From positions 1 to 64,000 of the forward strand of contig NZ_PVTK01000012.1 of NCBI RefSeq assembly GCF_003002925.1: DNA of 64,000 bases, in the 5' to 3' direction. Of the stretch, positions 25,380 through 35,430 are shown piece by piece. The notes beneath the pieces are model-generated. The model saw only the letters and a list, made by a program, of their open reading frames with translations. It made no database searches and had not been told where the DNA came from. Source of the stretch: Vreelandella songnenensis. GTDB taxonomy: Bacteria; Pseudomonadota; Gammaproteobacteria; Pseudomonadales; Halomonadaceae. Each line of letters starts with the position of its first letter. Positions within the stretch are counted from its first letter, which is position 1. The position numbers were made by a program, and so were the translations under genes.

Positions 25380-25961
25380 CTATTTTACGCTATGCAGGCG
25401 GTTCATGGCTTTGGCCCAGTCGCCATCAAGCGCGAGAGGAAGCGTTGCCTGACACTCGTTCAGGGCGTTATCAATGGCTTCCTGCTCGGCCTTGCCGGGG
25501 CGGCCCAGCACATAGTTGGTCACCTGGCGCGCTTCACCCGGATGGCCGATGCCGATACGCACACGGTGAAACTGCTTTTGATTGCCAAGCGCGCTGATGA
25601 TATCGCGCAGGCCGTTGTGACCGCCGTGGCCGCCGCCGGTTTTATAGCGTGCCTGCCCAGGGGCGAGATCAAGCTCATCGTGAGCGACCAGCAGGTTTTC
25701 CGGGGCAAGTTTGAAGAACTGCGCAAGCGCTGCCACGGCGGCACCGCTTCGGTTCATGAAGGTGGTAGGGTTGAGCAGATGCAGCTCGTGGTCGCCCACG
25801 CGGGCCTTGGCATACAGGCCGAGAAACTTCTTCTCCGGGCGTAGCTCGGTATGGGCGCTGCGCGCGATGGCATCGACCAGCCAGAACCCCGCATTGTGGC
25901 GGGTGGCATCATACTCGGCGCCGGGGTTGCCTAGTCCTATCAGGGCCGTTACCTGGCTCAT
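25380..25961 (-). CDS. pth: Peptidyl-tRNA hydrolase
   Basis: A 193-residue enzyme that frees tRNA from drop-off peptidyl-tRNA. The motif GLGNPGAEYDATRHNAGF contains the Asn and catalytic His, NPTTFMNRSG supplies the second Asn, and HDELDL the Asp. The start at 25961 (MSQVTALIG) has a strong ggaggtagg site; the open frame extends upstream without one. It lies between rplY and ychF, separated from rplY by a terminator-like hairpin. Confidence 0.96.
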   Translation of the reverse strand: MSQVTALIGLGNPGAEYDATRHNAGFWLVDAIARSAHTELRPEKKFLGLYAKARVGDHELHLLNPTTFMNRSGAAVAALAQFFKLAPENLLVAHDELDLAPGQARYKTGGGHGGHNGLRDIISALGNQKQFHRVRIGIGHPGEARQVTNYVLGRPGKAEQEAIDNALNECQATLPLALDGDWAKAMNRLHSVK

Positions 25962-26042
25962 TGACCTACCTCCAAAAAAATCGGCGAATGTTGACGTCGC
26001 ACGTCTTTGGCGGCTTGAAACGCAGTTGCAAAAGGCAAGCCG

Positions 26043-26073
26043 CAAAAAAAATCAAGCGCCGAAGCGCTTGATC
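26043..26073 (-). terminator. Terminator/attenuator between rplY and pth (minus strand)
   Basis: The 9-bp stem atcaagcgc / gcgcttgat (26051-26059 with 26064-26072) is followed on the minus-strand RNA by seven U. It would limit read-through from prs-rplY into pth. Confidence 0.85.
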
Positions 26074-26081
26074 TTATCACT

Positions 26082-26107
26082 CCCGGGCCATGCAAGCATG
26101 GCCCGGG
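26082..26107. repeat. 12-bp perfect inverted repeat in the rplY-pth gap
   Basis: cccgggccatgc and gcatggcccggg are separated by only two bases, just before the terminator hairpin in transcription order. It has no U-run of its own; it may be an mRNA-stabilising or processing hairpin at the 3' end of the prs-rplY message. Confidence 0.7.
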
Positions 26108-26152
26108 CCAGGTACGTATCAGCCATCATGGTGATGCGTACCGCTATCAGCC

Positions 26153-26785
26153 TTACTCAGCGCTGGTGCCTTCTTCGCCTTCACCTTCCTCTTCTTCATC
26201 ACGTACTTTTACTTTCGTGATGCTGAGAACGGCGTTGTCGTGCTCTTCGCCGTGGCTCAGGTCAACCGAAGAAACGCCAGCCGGCAGCGTCAGGTCAGAA
26301 AGGTGCAGGGTAGTGCCCAGCTCGACATTGGAAATGTCGACTTCCAGGTAGTCAGGCAGGTCTTTCGGCAGGCAGCTGATGGCTACTTCGTTGGCCAGTA
26401 CGTGCAGTTCGCCGCCCTGGTCCTTGATGCCTACGCACTTCTCTTCGCCGGTCACGTGCAGCGGCACGTTCATGGTGATTTCGTGAGTCGCGTCAACGCG
26501 CAGGAAGTCTGCGTGGGTCAGAAGAGGCTTGTAGGGGTGGCGCTGAAGGTCACGTACCACTACTTGCTCTTCCTTGCCGTCAACCACCAGCTTGATGACG
26601 GAGGAGAAGAAGGCTTCGTCTTCAATCGCCTTGTAGAAAGCGGTCTTTTCTACAGAGATTGACTGCGCGCCTTTCTCACCGCCGTAAACAACGGCCGGTA
26701 CTTGCTGGTTCGCACGACGCAGGCGGCGGCTCGCACCTTTCCCCAGGTCGTTACGAACGCTGGCTTTCAGGATAAAATCAGACAT
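26153..26785 (-). CDS. rplY: 50S ribosomal protein L25, general stress protein Ctc form
   Basis: A 210-residue protein with the two-domain Ctc architecture: an N-terminal 5S rRNA-binding L25 domain (about 1-95) and a C-terminal beta domain TL5-like (about 100-190), ending in a highly acidic tail ([15 protein letters not shown]). E. coli L25 is only 94 residues; the long form is usual in Pseudomonas relatives. It is transcribed from prs toward pth, 96 bases after prs. Confidence 0.95.
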   Translation of the reverse strand: MSDFILKASVRNDLGKGASRRLRRANQQVPAVVYGGEKGAQSISVEKTAFYKAIEDEAFFSSVIKLVVDGKEEQVVVRDLQRHPYKPLLTHADFLRVDATHEITMNVPLHVTGEEKCVGIKDQGGELHVLANEVAISCLPKDLPDYLEVDISNVELGTTLHLSDLTLPAGVSSVDLSHGEEHDNAVLSITKVKVRDEEEEGEGEEGTSAE

Positions 26786-26881
26786 GTAATTTGCCTCTTG
26801 GTTTAAGTAAGGAAACGCCGCCGTCCGCGACCAGACGACGACGCTCCCAAGGCCCCAGAAGGGGGCTATATCATCAGGCGA

Positions 26882-27823
26882 TCAGTGGAACATCGCGCTG
26901 ACAGATTCTTCGTTGCTGACCCGGCGAATCGCTTCTGCAATCAGGCCGGCAACGCTCAACTGGCGAATTTTTCCGCTGCGACGCGCATGGTCGGCAAGCG
27001 GAATAGTGTCGGTCACGACAACTTCATCCAGTACAGAGTTGGTGATATTGTCAACGGCCGGGCCGGACAGTATCGGGTGTGTGGCATAGGCAACGACGCG
27101 GGCCGCGCCATGGTCTTTCAGCGCCTCACCGGCTTTACATAGCGTGCCGGCGGTGTCGATCATGTCGTCGACAACCACGCAAGTGCGGCCTTCGATTTCA
27201 CCGATGATGTGCATCACCTGGGCCTGGTTGGCCTGGGGGCGACGCTTGTCGATGATCGCAAGGTCCGCGTTTAGCTGCTTGGCGATGGCGCGAGCGCGTA
27301 CCACGCCGCCTACATCGGGAGAGACCACGACCAGATCGGCATAGTTCTGGCGCTCGATATCGTCCAGAAGAATCGGCGAGCCGTAGACGTTGTCGACCGG
27401 TACGTCGAAGAAGCCCTGGATCTGATCGGCGTGCAGGTCCATGGTCATGACGCGGTCAACGCCGCCCTTGACCATCATGTCCGCAACCACTTTAGCGGAA
27501 ATCGGAACACGCGCCGAGCGTACGCGGCGGTCCTGGCGGGCATAACCGAAGTAGGGTACTACTGCCGTGATACGAGCTGCCGAGGCGCGACGCAGGGCGT
27601 CGACCATCAGGATCAGCTCCATCAGATTGTCATTCGTCGGTGCACAGGTGGACTGGAGGATGAACACGTCCTTACCGCGCACGTTCTCATTGATCTCGAC
27701 TGCGATTTCGCCGTCGCTGAATTGGCCAACCGTGGCGTTACCCATGCGGCTGTCCAAGCTCTCGGCAATCTTTTGAGCGAGTTCGGGATTGGCATTCCCG
27801 GTGAAAACCATCAATTTTGACAC
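26882..27823 (-). CDS. prs: Ribose-phosphate pyrophosphokinase
   Basis: A 313-residue PRPP synthase that makes 5-phosphoribosyl-1-pyrophosphate from ribose-5-phosphate and ATP for nucleotide, histidine and tryptophan synthesis. Motifs are [10 protein letters not shown], the YARQDRR ATP loop, [11 protein letters not shown] and the PRPP site [12 protein letters not shown]. Length equals that of E. coli Prs (315). It follows tRNA-Gln and ispE on the same strand. Confidence 0.97.
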   Translation of the reverse strand: MSKLMVFTGNANPELAQKIAESLDSRMGNATVGQFSDGEIAVEINENVRGKDVFILQSTCAPTNDNLMELILMVDALRRASAARITAVVPYFGYARQDRRVRSARVPISAKVVADMMVKGGVDRVMTMDLHADQIQGFFDVPVDNVYGSPILLDDIERQNYADLVVVSPDVGGVVRARAIAKQLNADLAIIDKRRPQANQAQVMHIIGEIEGRTCVVVDDMIDTAGTLCKAGEALKDHGAARVVAYATHPILSGPAVDNITNSVLDEVVVTDTIPLADHARRSGKIRQLSVAGLIAEAIRRVSNEESVSAMFH

Positions 27824-27880
27824 GCGCAGCCACCTTTGCAGTGTTTGGAATCAGGGGAGAAAACGCAGATCATGTCAGGT

Positions 27881-27955
27881 TGGCTGGGGTACCAGGATTC
27901 GAACCTGGGAATGCCGATACCAAAAACCGGTGCCTTACCACTTGGCGATACCCCA
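27881..27955 (-). tRNA. tRNA-Gln (TTG)
   Basis: A 75-nt cloverleaf on the minus strand beginning TGGGGTATCGCCAAG, with anticodon stem CCGGT/ATCGG and loop TTTTGGT (anticodon TTG), T loop GTTCGAATC and encoded CCA. It lies between ispE and prs, a position shared with Pseudomonas relatives. Confidence 0.96.
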
Positions 27956-27985
27956 GCAATAACCTAATGCGATGACCGGGCGCTT

Positions 27986-28837
27986 TCAGCAGCCCAGAGC
28001 ATCTTGTAGAGGGGAGGTGTTAAGTCCGCGTGCTGCCCATGCCGGCCAGCGTTGACCTGCCAATTCAGCAACTGTGCGTGCGGCCTTTTCGGATTCGAAA
28101 GTCGCAAACAAACAGCCGCCAGTACCGGTCAGCCGACTTGGTGCATACCGCGCGAGCCAATCGAGCGCTTCCGCTACCTGCGGATAGCGTTTCTTGACGA
28201 CGGCCTCGCAGTCGTTGCGCCACTCAGACGCTCCCCCCTGCAGTGCGCGCGCCATAGTAATGGGGCGGCTGTCGCGTGTCAATTCCGGGTCCTGGAAGAC
28301 CCGCGGTGTCGAGACGCTGACTGCGGGATGAATGATCACGAACCACGGCGTATCCAGCGTGACGGTAGTGAGCTTTTCGCCCACGCCTTCGGCCCAGGCA
28401 CTGTGTCCATGAATGAAGACCGGTACGTCTGCACCCAGCTCAAGCCCGAGCTTTGCCAGCGCTTCGCTGGAAAGCCCGAGCTGCCAGAGCTTGTTCAGCC
28501 CCGCCAGAACGGTGGCCGCATTGGAGCTGCCACCCCCCAGCCCACCACCCATGGGCAGCCTTTTGTCGATGGCAAGCGTGGCGCCCTGGGTCGTATTGGC
28601 ATGGCGCTGCAGCAGACGGGCGGCGCGCACGATCAGATTATCTTCGCAGGCCACACCGTCCAGCGGTGTGGACAAGTGGATATTGCCATCCTCACGCAGT
28701 GTCAGGGTGAGGCTGTCGCTCAGGTCGATGATCTGAAACAGCGTCTGCAGCTCGTGGTAGCCGTCGTCACGACGGCCCACGATATGCAGCATGCGATTGA
28801 GCTTGGCAGGGGCTGGCAGGGTTAATGAAGCGGACAT
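27986..28837 (-). CDS. ispE: 4-diphosphocytidyl-2-C-methyl-D-erythritol kinase
   Basis: A 283-residue GHMP kinase of the MEP isoprenoid pathway. The substrate motif is APAKLNRMLHI at the N-terminus and the ATP-binding GHMP motif PMGGGLGGGSSNAA is near residue 100. The C-terminal signature is LTGTGGCLF. The start at 28837 (MSASLTLPAPAKLN) fits the family; the frame is open upstream into lolB. It is 25 bases after lolB, with tRNA-Gln downstream. Confidence 0.95.
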   Translation of the reverse strand: MSASLTLPAPAKLNRMLHIVGRRDDGYHELQTLFQIIDLSDSLTLTLREDGNIHLSTPLDGVACEDNLIVRAARLLQRHANTTQGATLAIDKRLPMGGGLGGGSSNAATVLAGLNKLWQLGLSSEALAKLGLELGADVPVFIHGHSAWAEGVGEKLTTVTLDTPWFVIIHPAVSVSTPRVFQDPELTRDSRPITMARALQGGASEWRNDCEAVVKKRYPQVAEALDWLARYAPSRLTGTGGCLFATFESEKAARTVAELAGQRWPAWAARGLNTSPLQDALGC

Positions 28838-28862
28838 GCTGACTCGCAGGTTAAGGTGTTGA

Positions 28863-29501
28863 TCAGGACCGCCACTGGTTGACGACCAGGGTAATGCGCA
28901 CGTCGTCATAGTTCATGACCAGGCGGCGTGGTAGCCACATGCCTTCCACTTCTTCCCAGTCACGGTAGTCGATTTCCCAGCCATCCTGCTGCAGGTTGCG
29001 CGGAAAGCCGAGTTCGTCGGTTTCCAGCTGAAAGCTTGCGTGATCGCCCGGCAGGCCGCGCACCCAATCGGGCATGGCGCTGACCGGCAGCGACCAGCCA
29101 AGCTGCTCTTCCATCAGCGCTTCCGGGGTTTCGGCTTCAAAGCGGCCATCGCTGGTAGTCAGCGAGAAGCGCCCCTCACGGCCTTCAAGTACGCTGCGTC
29201 CGCCGCCAAACGGCCCGCTGATCAGCATGCGGAAGTAGTGGGGGTGCTGGTTCCAGTCCAGGTTGGCACTTTGATTTTCCTGAGGCGTACGCAGGCCCGC
29301 CTTGCCGGTCAGAGTCCAGGTGTCGAACGCCTCGACCTGTGCCTGCTGGCGCTCCCATTGACCTGACTGGCGGCTGCCATCGTCTACGGGCGCTTGGGAT
29401 GCGCAGCCTGCCAGAAATAGCAGAGCGGCACCGGCAAGCCATAGGCGTGGGGTATGAAGAGTGCTTGAAAAGCGCTTGGCAGTAGGCAGTGCGGTCAACA
29501 T
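28863..29501 (-). CDS. lolB: Outer membrane lipoprotein receptor LolB
   Basis: A 212-residue lipoprotein that accepts lipoproteins from LolA and inserts them into the outer membrane. The signal peptide ends in FLAGC (Cys33), then an eleven-strand beta fold with the typical WTLTGKAGLRTP start. The start at 29501 has a ggag site 6-8 bases upstream; ATGs at 29519 and 29513 do not. It is first in the lolB-ispE unit, with the TPR lipoprotein gene 96 bases upstream on the same strand. Confidence 0.93.
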   Translation of the reverse strand: MLTALPTAKRFSSTLHTPRLWLAGAALLFLAGCASQAPVDDGSRQSGQWERQQAQVEAFDTWTLTGKAGLRTPQENQSANLDWNQHPHYFRMLISGPFGGGRSVLEGREGRFSLTTSDGRFEAETPEALMEEQLGWSLPVSAMPDWVRGLPGDHASFQLETDELGFPRNLQQDGWEIDYRDWEEVEGMWLPRRLVMNYDDVRITLVVNQWRS

Positions 29502-29597
29502 AAAAGACTCCATGTCCATGTCGTTCGATTAACGTCGTTTAAAGCTAGTGTAAAACGAAACAGTGCAATCAAGCAGCGCTGAAAGGGTCAGGCTGCA

Positions 29598-31388
29598 TCA
29601 GGACGCGCTGGGTGTGAGTTCGGGGTGGCGCTGTAGCAATTCATCAATCTGCGGATGCCGTGAGGTGCTTGACTGAATACGCCTGATCAGCGCGCTGGCC
29701 TCGTCGCTGCGCCCAAGGGCATGCAGCACCTCCGCCAGGTGGGCGGCTACTTCCTGATCCGGCATCTGATTATAGGCGCTTTCAAGCCAGGGTAGCGCTT
29801 CTTCAGGCTGGCCAAGGCGGAAGTAGACCCAGCCCATGCTATCGAGTACGGCCGGATTGTTCGGGTCTGCCTCGTAGGCACGTTCAATCAGCGCCTGTGC
29901 CTCTTCCAGGCGGTTTGGCAGGTTCATGTCGGCCAATGTATAGCCCAGCGCATTCAGGGCCACCGCATTGTTTGGTTCCAGGCGCAGCACTTGGCGTAAA
30001 TCCTGTTCCATGCCTGAGAAATTGCCTGCGTCCCAGGCACGCATGCCCCGTAAATAGAGCAGGTTGGTGTCATCCGGGGTGCGGGCCAGCTCGCGGTTGA
30101 GTAGCGCAGTGGCTTCATCGGGCTGGTTCAACTGATCAAGTAACTGCACCTCCAGGGCCACCAGATCGCCAAAGTAGCGGTCATAGCGCATCCGTTCGAT
30201 GCGTAGAAAGGCTCGCGCATCGATCAGGCGGTCATCGTCGATCAGCATCTGGGCAGCAGTGGCGCGGGCGGGCAGGAACTCGTCGCCTTCGCTGACCTGG
30301 CGGTAGTAAAGCAGAGCGTTATCGATATCGCCCTGTGATTGGGATATAGCCCCCAGCAGATAGTAGGCGAGGTTGGGCACGCGCTCCTGACCAATCAGCG
30401 GCTGCAGAAGGCGATAGGCCGGCTCGCTGTGGCCTTCCTCCAGGTAAAGCTGGGCAAGGGCCAGGCGCAGGTCTTGATTGCCGCCGTGGCTTTCCAGCAG
30501 GGCATCGGTCTGCGCTTCGGCAGCGGCAATATTGTTCAGTCGAATCTCTGCCTGAGCCAGCATGAGAATAAAGCGCACGTCATCGGGGGCCAGGTCTATA
30601 CCCTGCTGGGCGGCGCGCCGAGCGGTCTGCAGGTCGCCCTCTTCAAGCGCCAGGCGCGCCTGAGCCAGCCACAGCGCCGGCGACTCAGGCTCACGTCTTG
30701 CCACTTCATCCAGGCGCTCCTGGGCCTTCTGGGTGTCGCCCAGTGCGGCTTCCAGCAACGCCGTTGCCAGCAGAGCGTCGCTGTGCTGCTCGAGCTGTTC
30801 GGCGCCGGGCTGGGCCAAATGGTCGCGCAGCTGTCGAACCAGCAGGTTCAGCGGCGCGCTCTCTTCACTTACGGCCAGTTCGGCAAACGGGGTCAGCTCG
30901 CCATGGCCGCCTCCCTGAGTGATGGCCAGGCGCTGTTCCAGGCTGTCGAGCCAGTCGCCGCGTTGCAGGGAAATCGAGGCCAGCAGCCGGTTGGGCGTTT
31001 CTGCCTGCGGGGCCAGTTCGCGCCAACGCTGCGCGGAGGTTTCCATGAGCGACACGTCCTCGCCAAACCGGGCGGCGAAGGTGGCCCGTTCGGCAAGCGC
31101 GGGGGCCGCGTAGCGCTGCGAGGCCTGTAGATAGCCCTGACTTGCGTAGCGGTAGTCACCGCGCTGGCCGGCAAGCTCGGCACCCAGCAGCGTGCGCAGG
31201 CCCTCGGCATCCAGGCCGCGGGTAATGGGTGGCGCTGAGCGCATGGGGTCATCGTTGAACAGGCTGGGCGAGCCACCGTTATAAGAGGGCGATGATTGGC
31301 AGCCGCTCAAAAGGACCACAGTGGCGGCCAGGGGCAGCAGGGGTGAACCCGATAGTCGTGAGCGAAGGGGCATGCGTCTCTCATTCAA
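29598..31388 (-). CDS. TPR-repeat lipoprotein upstream of lolB
   Basis: A 596-residue predicted lipoprotein (signal peptide ending LLSGC, Cys30) made almost entirely of helical TPR units; canonical repeats are clearest at about 430-560 (VALNALGYTLADMN, VLDSMGWVYFRLGQPEEALPW). It lies between hemA and lolB, divergent from hemA, an arrangement conserved in Pseudomonas (PA4667-type protein). Its role is not established; such proteins often scaffold envelope complexes. An internal ATG at 31373 has a better ribosome site (gagag) and may be the true start. Confidence 0.88.
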   Translation of the reverse strand: MNERRMPLRSRLSGSPLLPLAATVVLLSGCQSSPSYNGGSPSLFNDDPMRSAPPITRGLDAEGLRTLLGAELAGQRGDYRYASQGYLQASQRYAAPALAERATFAARFGEDVSLMETSAQRWRELAPQAETPNRLLASISLQRGDWLDSLEQRLAITQGGGHGELTPFAELAVSEESAPLNLLVRQLRDHLAQPGAEQLEQHSDALLATALLEAALGDTQKAQERLDEVARREPESPALWLAQARLALEEGDLQTARRAAQQGIDLAPDDVRFILMLAQAEIRLNNIAAAEAQTDALLESHGGNQDLRLALAQLYLEEGHSEPAYRLLQPLIGQERVPNLAYYLLGAISQSQGDIDNALLYYRQVSEGDEFLPARATAAQMLIDDDRLIDARAFLRIERMRYDRYFGDLVALEVQLLDQLNQPDEATALLNRELARTPDDTNLLYLRGMRAWDAGNFSGMEQDLRQVLRLEPNNAVALNALGYTLADMNLPNRLEEAQALIERAYEADPNNPAVLDSMGWVYFRLGQPEEALPWLESAYNQMPDQEVAAHLAEVLHALGRSDEASALIRRIQSSTSRHPQIDELLQRHPELTPSAS

Positions 31389-31618
31389 GTGGCCGAGTGT
31401 TCAGCATAGCGGCTAGGCTGGCTGCGGCAAAGTGGTGTGCGCCAGATGTTGGCGGGCTGTGATAGAATAGTTGACCTTGAAAGGCAGCCAGACAGGCGCA
31501 ATTGAGTATTCTGGCCCTGCCGCCGGGGCTTGCGTATTTACACGCAGCCCAACAAATATCGAGACTTCAAGACCGATAGCGACGTGACGACCGAACCACT
31601 AGCGAAGACGCATACCGC

Positions 31619-32929
31619 ATGACGCTTCTTGCACTCGGAATCAATCATCGTACGGCCAGTGTGGCGGTACGTGAACAGGTGGCTTTTACACCGGCGCAGT
31701 TAGAGCATGCGCTGGGGCAACTGCGTGGCCTGCCACATATCAGCGAAGCCGCGGTGCTCTCGACGTGCAACCGCACGGAGCTCTATTGCGTCACGGATGC
31801 CGCCGGCGAGCGAGCCGTACTCGAGTGGCTGAGCCGCTTTCATAACCTGAGTATCGACGAGCTGACTCGCTGTGCCTACCACTATCTGGACAACGATGCG
31901 GCGCGTCATTTGATGCGCGTGGCCGTGGGGCTTGATTCCATGGTGCTGGGCGAGCCTCAGATACTCGGGCAGTTGAAGGATGCCTACCAGCAGGCCCGCC
32001 AGATGCAGGGGCTGGGCGGTGAGCTCGAGCGCCTCTTTCAGCACACGTTTGCCGTGGCCAAGCAGGTGCGTACCGAAACCGGGATCGGCAAGAACCCGGT
32101 ATCCGTGGCCTACGCCGCTGTCAGCATGGCGAGCCGGATCTTTGATGACTTCGGCCGCGCCCGGGCGCTTTTGATCGGCGCTGGCGAAACCATCGAACTG
32201 GTAGCACGCCACCTGCATGAAGCTGGCGTGCGCGAGCTCACCGTTGCCAACCGCACCCGTGAGCGCGCCGAGCAGGTCTCCTCTCGGCTGGGCGGCAAGG
32301 CGATCACTCTTTCCGAGATACCCGCAGCGCTGGAAGAGGCGGATATCGTGATCTCCTCGACCGCCTCGCCGCTGCCGATTCTTGGCAAGGGGATGGTCGA
32401 AAGCGCGCTGAAAAAACGCCGCCACCGCCCGGTCTTCATGGTGGATATCGCCGTGCCGCGGGATATCGAGCCCGAAGTGGGCGAGCTTGCTGACGTCTTC
32501 CTGTACACGGTGGATGACCTGGAAGAGGTGATCGAAGAGAATCGTCGCCATCGCCAGGTCGCCGCCGACCAGGCCGAATCGCTGATCGAACACGGTGTCG
32601 GCAGCTGGCAGCACGAACGCCGCATCCGCAACGGTGGCGAGCTGATTCGCGAGTATCGCCATCATGGCGAAGCGCTGCGCGATGCCTCGCGCGACCAGGC
32701 GCTGGAGCGCCTGGCGCGGGGGGAAGACCCGGCGGAGGTGATCGAGCGCCTGGCCCACCAGTTGACCAACCGTTTACTTCATCAGCCGACCCAGGCGCTA
32801 CGCGACGCCGCCTCCCACGAGCGTCACGAGCTGCTAGAGGCCGCGCCACGCCTGTTGCTGCCTGTTAAACCTGCCTTTGAAAAGCCCGCGCCCAAGGCTA
32901 ACCGTCATAAGGATAATACGCCCGCATGA
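31619..32929 (+). CDS. hemA: Glutamyl-tRNA reductase
   Basis: A 436-residue enzyme that starts haem synthesis by reducing glutamyl-tRNA to glutamate-1-semialdehyde. The catalytic Cys50 is in [11 protein letters not shown]; the NADPH domain is at about 160-310 (GAGETIEL) and the dimerisation helices follow, with a short Lys/Pro-rich tail. The ribosome site is weak, and a 12-codon GTG-initiated frame (31584-31622) ends across its ATG. It overlaps prfA by 4 bases (ATGA), so haem synthesis, release factor 1 and its methyltransferase are co-translated. Confidence 0.97.
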   Translation: MTLLALGINHRTASVAVREQVAFTPAQLEHALGQLRGLPHISEAAVLSTCNRTELYCVTDAAGERAVLEWLSRFHNLSIDELTRCAYHYLDNDAARHLMRVAVGLDSMVLGEPQILGQLKDAYQQARQMQGLGGELERLFQHTFAVAKQVRTETGIGKNPVSVAYAAVSMASRIFDDFGRARALLIGAGETIELVARHLHEAGVRELTVANRTRERAEQVSSRLGGKAITLSEIPAALEEADIVISSTASPLPILGKGMVESALKKRRHRPVFMVDIAVPRDIEPEVGELADVFLYTVDDLEEVIEENRRHRQVAADQAESLIEHGVGSWQHERRIRNGGELIREYRHHGEALRDASRDQALERLARGEDPAEVIERLAHQLTNRLLHQPTQALRDAASHERHELLEAAPRLLLPVKPAFEKPAPKANRHKDNTPA

Positions 32930-34014
32930 AAGATACCTTGCGCCAACGCCTGGATAGCTTCACGGAACGTTTCGAAGAGCTTTCGATGCTCCTGTCCGAC
33001 CCTGAGGTGATCAATAACCAGCAGCGCTTTCGCGACTACTCCCGCGAGTACGCCGAACTCGATGAGCTGGTGGCCGCATGGCAGCAGTACCGCAGCGTTG
33101 AAGATGATATCGAATCCGCCGAGCAGTTGAGCCGCGACAGCGACCCGGACATGCGTGAGCTGGCCGAAATGGAAATCAGCGAAGGGCGTGAAAAGCTTGA
33201 GGCTCTGGACGTCGAGCTCAAGCGCCTGCTGGTGCCCAAGGATCCGGATGACGGTCGCGGCGTGTTCCTGGAAGTGCGCGCTGGCACCGGCGGCGATGAA
33301 GCGGCGATCTTTGCCGGCGACCTGTTTCGCATGTACTCCCGGTACGCCGAGAAACGCGGCTGGCGCGTGGAGATCGTCAGCGCCAGCCATGGTGAGCAGG
33401 GCGGTTTCAAGGAAGTGATCTCCCGGGTAAAAGGCGATAGCGTCTACGCCCGCCTGAAGTTTGAGTCCGGCGCTCACCGCGTGCAGCGCGTGCCAGCCAC
33501 CGAGTCTCAGGGGCGCATCCACACCTCGGCGTGTACCGTCGCGGTCATGCCGGAAGTTGACGATGTCGGCGATATCGATATCAATCCGGCGGATCTTCGC
33601 GTGGATACCTATCGCTCGAGCGGGGCGGGTGGGCAGCACGTCAACACCACCGACTCGGCGATACGTATTACCCACCTGCCCACCGGCGTGGTCGTGGAGT
33701 GTCAGGAGGAGCGCAGCCAGCATAAGAACCGCGCCAAGGCGATGTCGCTGCTGGCGGCCAAGCTCAAGCGCAACGCCGTGGACAGCCAGCGCCAGGAGCA
33801 GGCCGATGCGCGCCGCTCGCTGGTCGGGTCGGGCGATCGCAGCGAGCGTATCCGTACCTACAACTTTCCCCAGGGGCGGATTACCGATCACCGCATCAAC
33901 CTGACGCTTTACAAGCTTAATGAGGTGGTCAGCGGCGAGCAGCTCGACGAAGTGATCGAGCCGCTGATTCACGAGTACCAGGCCGAACAGCTCTCGGCAC
34001 TGCAGGAAGCGTAA
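32926..34014 (+). CDS. prfA: Peptide chain release factor 1
   Basis: A 362-residue RF1 that recognises UAA and UAG. The GGQ motif lies in [12 protein letters not shown] (about 227-238), just after the codon-recognition domain. Its Gln is the methylation target of PrmC, encoded by the next gene, which it overlaps by one base. Confidence 0.97.
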   Translation: MKDTLRQRLDSFTERFEELSMLLSDPEVINNQQRFRDYSREYAELDELVAAWQQYRSVEDDIESAEQLSRDSDPDMRELAEMEISEGREKLEALDVELKRLLVPKDPDDGRGVFLEVRAGTGGDEAAIFAGDLFRMYSRYAEKRGWRVEIVSASHGEQGGFKEVISRVKGDSVYARLKFESGAHRVQRVPATESQGRIHTSACTVAVMPEVDDVGDIDINPADLRVDTYRSSGAGGQHVNTTDSAIRITHLPTGVVVECQEERSQHKNRAKAMSLLAAKLKRNAVDSQRQEQADARRSLVGSGDRSERIRTYNFPQGRITDHRINLTLYKLNEVVSGEQLDEVIEPLIHEYQAEQLSALQEA

Positions 34015-34853
34015 TGAGCTTCGATGCGCTGCTGCAGGTGGCTGCAAAGCGATTGCAGGTGGCGGGCTCAGTATCGCCTCGGCTGGATGCCGAGGTGCTG
34101 CTGGCTCACGTGATAGAGCGTGACCGCACCTGGCTGTATACCTGGGGCGACCGTGAATGCCCGCCTTGGGAGCACGCCCGTTTTGATGCCCTGGTGGCCG
34201 CCCGCGTTCAGGGCCAGCCGGTTGCCTACCTGACCGGCGAGCGCGAGTTCTGGGGGCTCAAGCTCGCTACCTCGAAAGAGACGCTGATTCCCCGGCCGGA
34301 TACCGAAACGCTGGTAGAGGCCGCGCTAGATCGTGTTGCGTCTCGCGAAGGGCGGCTTCTGGATCTGGGCACCGGTACCGGCGCCATCGCTCTTGCCTTT
34401 GCCAGCGAGCAGCCCGGCTGGCAGGTGACCGGCGTGGACCTTCGCCCGGAAGCCGTCACCCTGGCCTGCCATAATGCTGACCGGCTTGTTATTCCTAATG
34501 CCCGTTTCATGCAGAGCAACTGGTTCAGCGCACTTGAAAAGGGGGAGGAGCCGTTTGATCTGATCGTGAGCAACCCGCCCTATATCGCCGCGGATGATCC
34601 GCACCTGCACCAGGGTGATGTGCGTTTTGAGCCGGCCAGTGCGCTCGTGGCGGATACCGACGGGCTGGCCGATCTGCTTTACCTGATCGATGCCGCGCGC
34701 GATTATCTGAAAGACTCGGGCTGGCTGTTGCTTGAACATGGCTACCGCCAGGCGGCAAGCGTTCGCGCGGCCCTGGCGGATGCGGGCTATCACGAGATCG
34801 AAAGCGTCCGCGATCTTGCTGGCCACGAACGTATTACGCTGGGAAAGCGGTAG
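34014..34853 (+). CDS. prmC: Release factor glutamine methyltransferase PrmC
   Basis: A 279-residue SAM-dependent methyltransferase that N5-methylates the GGQ glutamine of RF1 and RF2. Visible motifs are LDLGTGTGAIALA for SAM and the NPPYIA substrate motif. The N-terminal five-helix domain is present. It overlaps prfA by a single base (TAATG). Confidence 0.96.
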   Translation: MSFDALLQVAAKRLQVAGSVSPRLDAEVLLAHVIERDRTWLYTWGDRECPPWEHARFDALVAARVQGQPVAYLTGEREFWGLKLATSKETLIPRPDTETLVEAALDRVASREGRLLDLGTGTGAIALAFASEQPGWQVTGVDLRPEAVTLACHNADRLVIPNARFMQSNWFSALEKGEEPFDLIVSNPPYIAADDPHLHQGDVRFEPASALVADTDGLADLLYLIDAARDYLKDSGWLLLEHGYRQAASVRAALADAGYHEIESVRDLAGHERITLGKR

Positions 34854-34925
34854 AGAGAGGCACCTGCTTTACTGGCGGCCCGGCAGCGCTGGAATATCTG
34901 TCTGTTTTATCCAATGGATCCTGCC

Positions 34926-35426
34926 ATGAAACCCAAAAATAGAACGCTGGACCGTATCGACCTTAAAATTCTGCGCTGCCTGCAGCAGAACGCGCGTATC
35001 TCCTACGTGGATCTGGCCGCTGAGGTCGGGTTATCCACAACCCCTTGCCTTGAGCGTGTCAAGCGTCTGGAGCGGGCGGGCATCATCCGCGGCTATCAGG
35101 CCATTCTTGACCCACAGGCGCTCAAAGCCAACCTGCTGGTATTTGTCGAGATCAGTCTGGAAACCCAATCGCCTGCGGTATTCGATGAGTTTCGCCGCGC
35201 GGTGGAGAAGCTACCGCAGATTCAGGAGTGCCACCTGGTCTCTGGTCAGTTTGACTACATCCTGAAGTGCCGTATTCCGGAAATGGCCGCCTACCGTCAG
35301 TTGCTGGGCGATGTGGTGCTCACACTGCCCGGGGTCAAGGAGTCCAAGAGCTACGTGGTCATGGAAGAGGTGAAGGAGAGCTTTAATCTGCACATACCCG
35401 ACTTCGAGGAATTTGAGGATAAATAA
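34926..35426 (+). CDS. lrp: Lrp/AsnC-family transcriptional regulator, Lrp-like
   Basis: A 166-residue regulator with an N-terminal winged helix (about 10-65, LDRIDLKILRCLQ... and PCLERVKRLERAGI) and a C-terminal RAM ligand domain (about 75-155, IQECHLVSGQFDYILK). It is strikingly close to E. coli Lrp over its whole length, including the YVVMEEVKES C-terminus. It should sense leucine or another amino acid and control amino-acid metabolism. The start at 34926 is preferred over 34914. It sits between prmC and moeB, splitting an otherwise conserved operon; moeB begins 4 bases after its stop. Confidence 0.88.
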   Translation: MKPKNRTLDRIDLKILRCLQQNARISYVDLAAEVGLSTTPCLERVKRLERAGIIRGYQAILDPQALKANLLVFVEISLETQSPAVFDEFRRAVEKLPQIQECHLVSGQFDYILKCRIPEMAAYRQLLGDVVLTLPGVKESKSYVVMEEVKESFNLHIPDFEEFEDK

Positions 35427-35430
35427 GCCG

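Noticed and set aside
24070..27955. tRNA genes as integration sites of a mobile element
   Set aside because: Both tRNAs are embedded in conserved housekeeping gene order with no integrase and no repeated tRNA 3' end nearby.
31700..34047. Long open frames of 352 and 380 codons on the minus strand
   Set aside because: They lie exactly antisense to hemA and prfA, which have complete motifs; the shadows have His/Gln/Arg-rich compositions and no ribosome sites.
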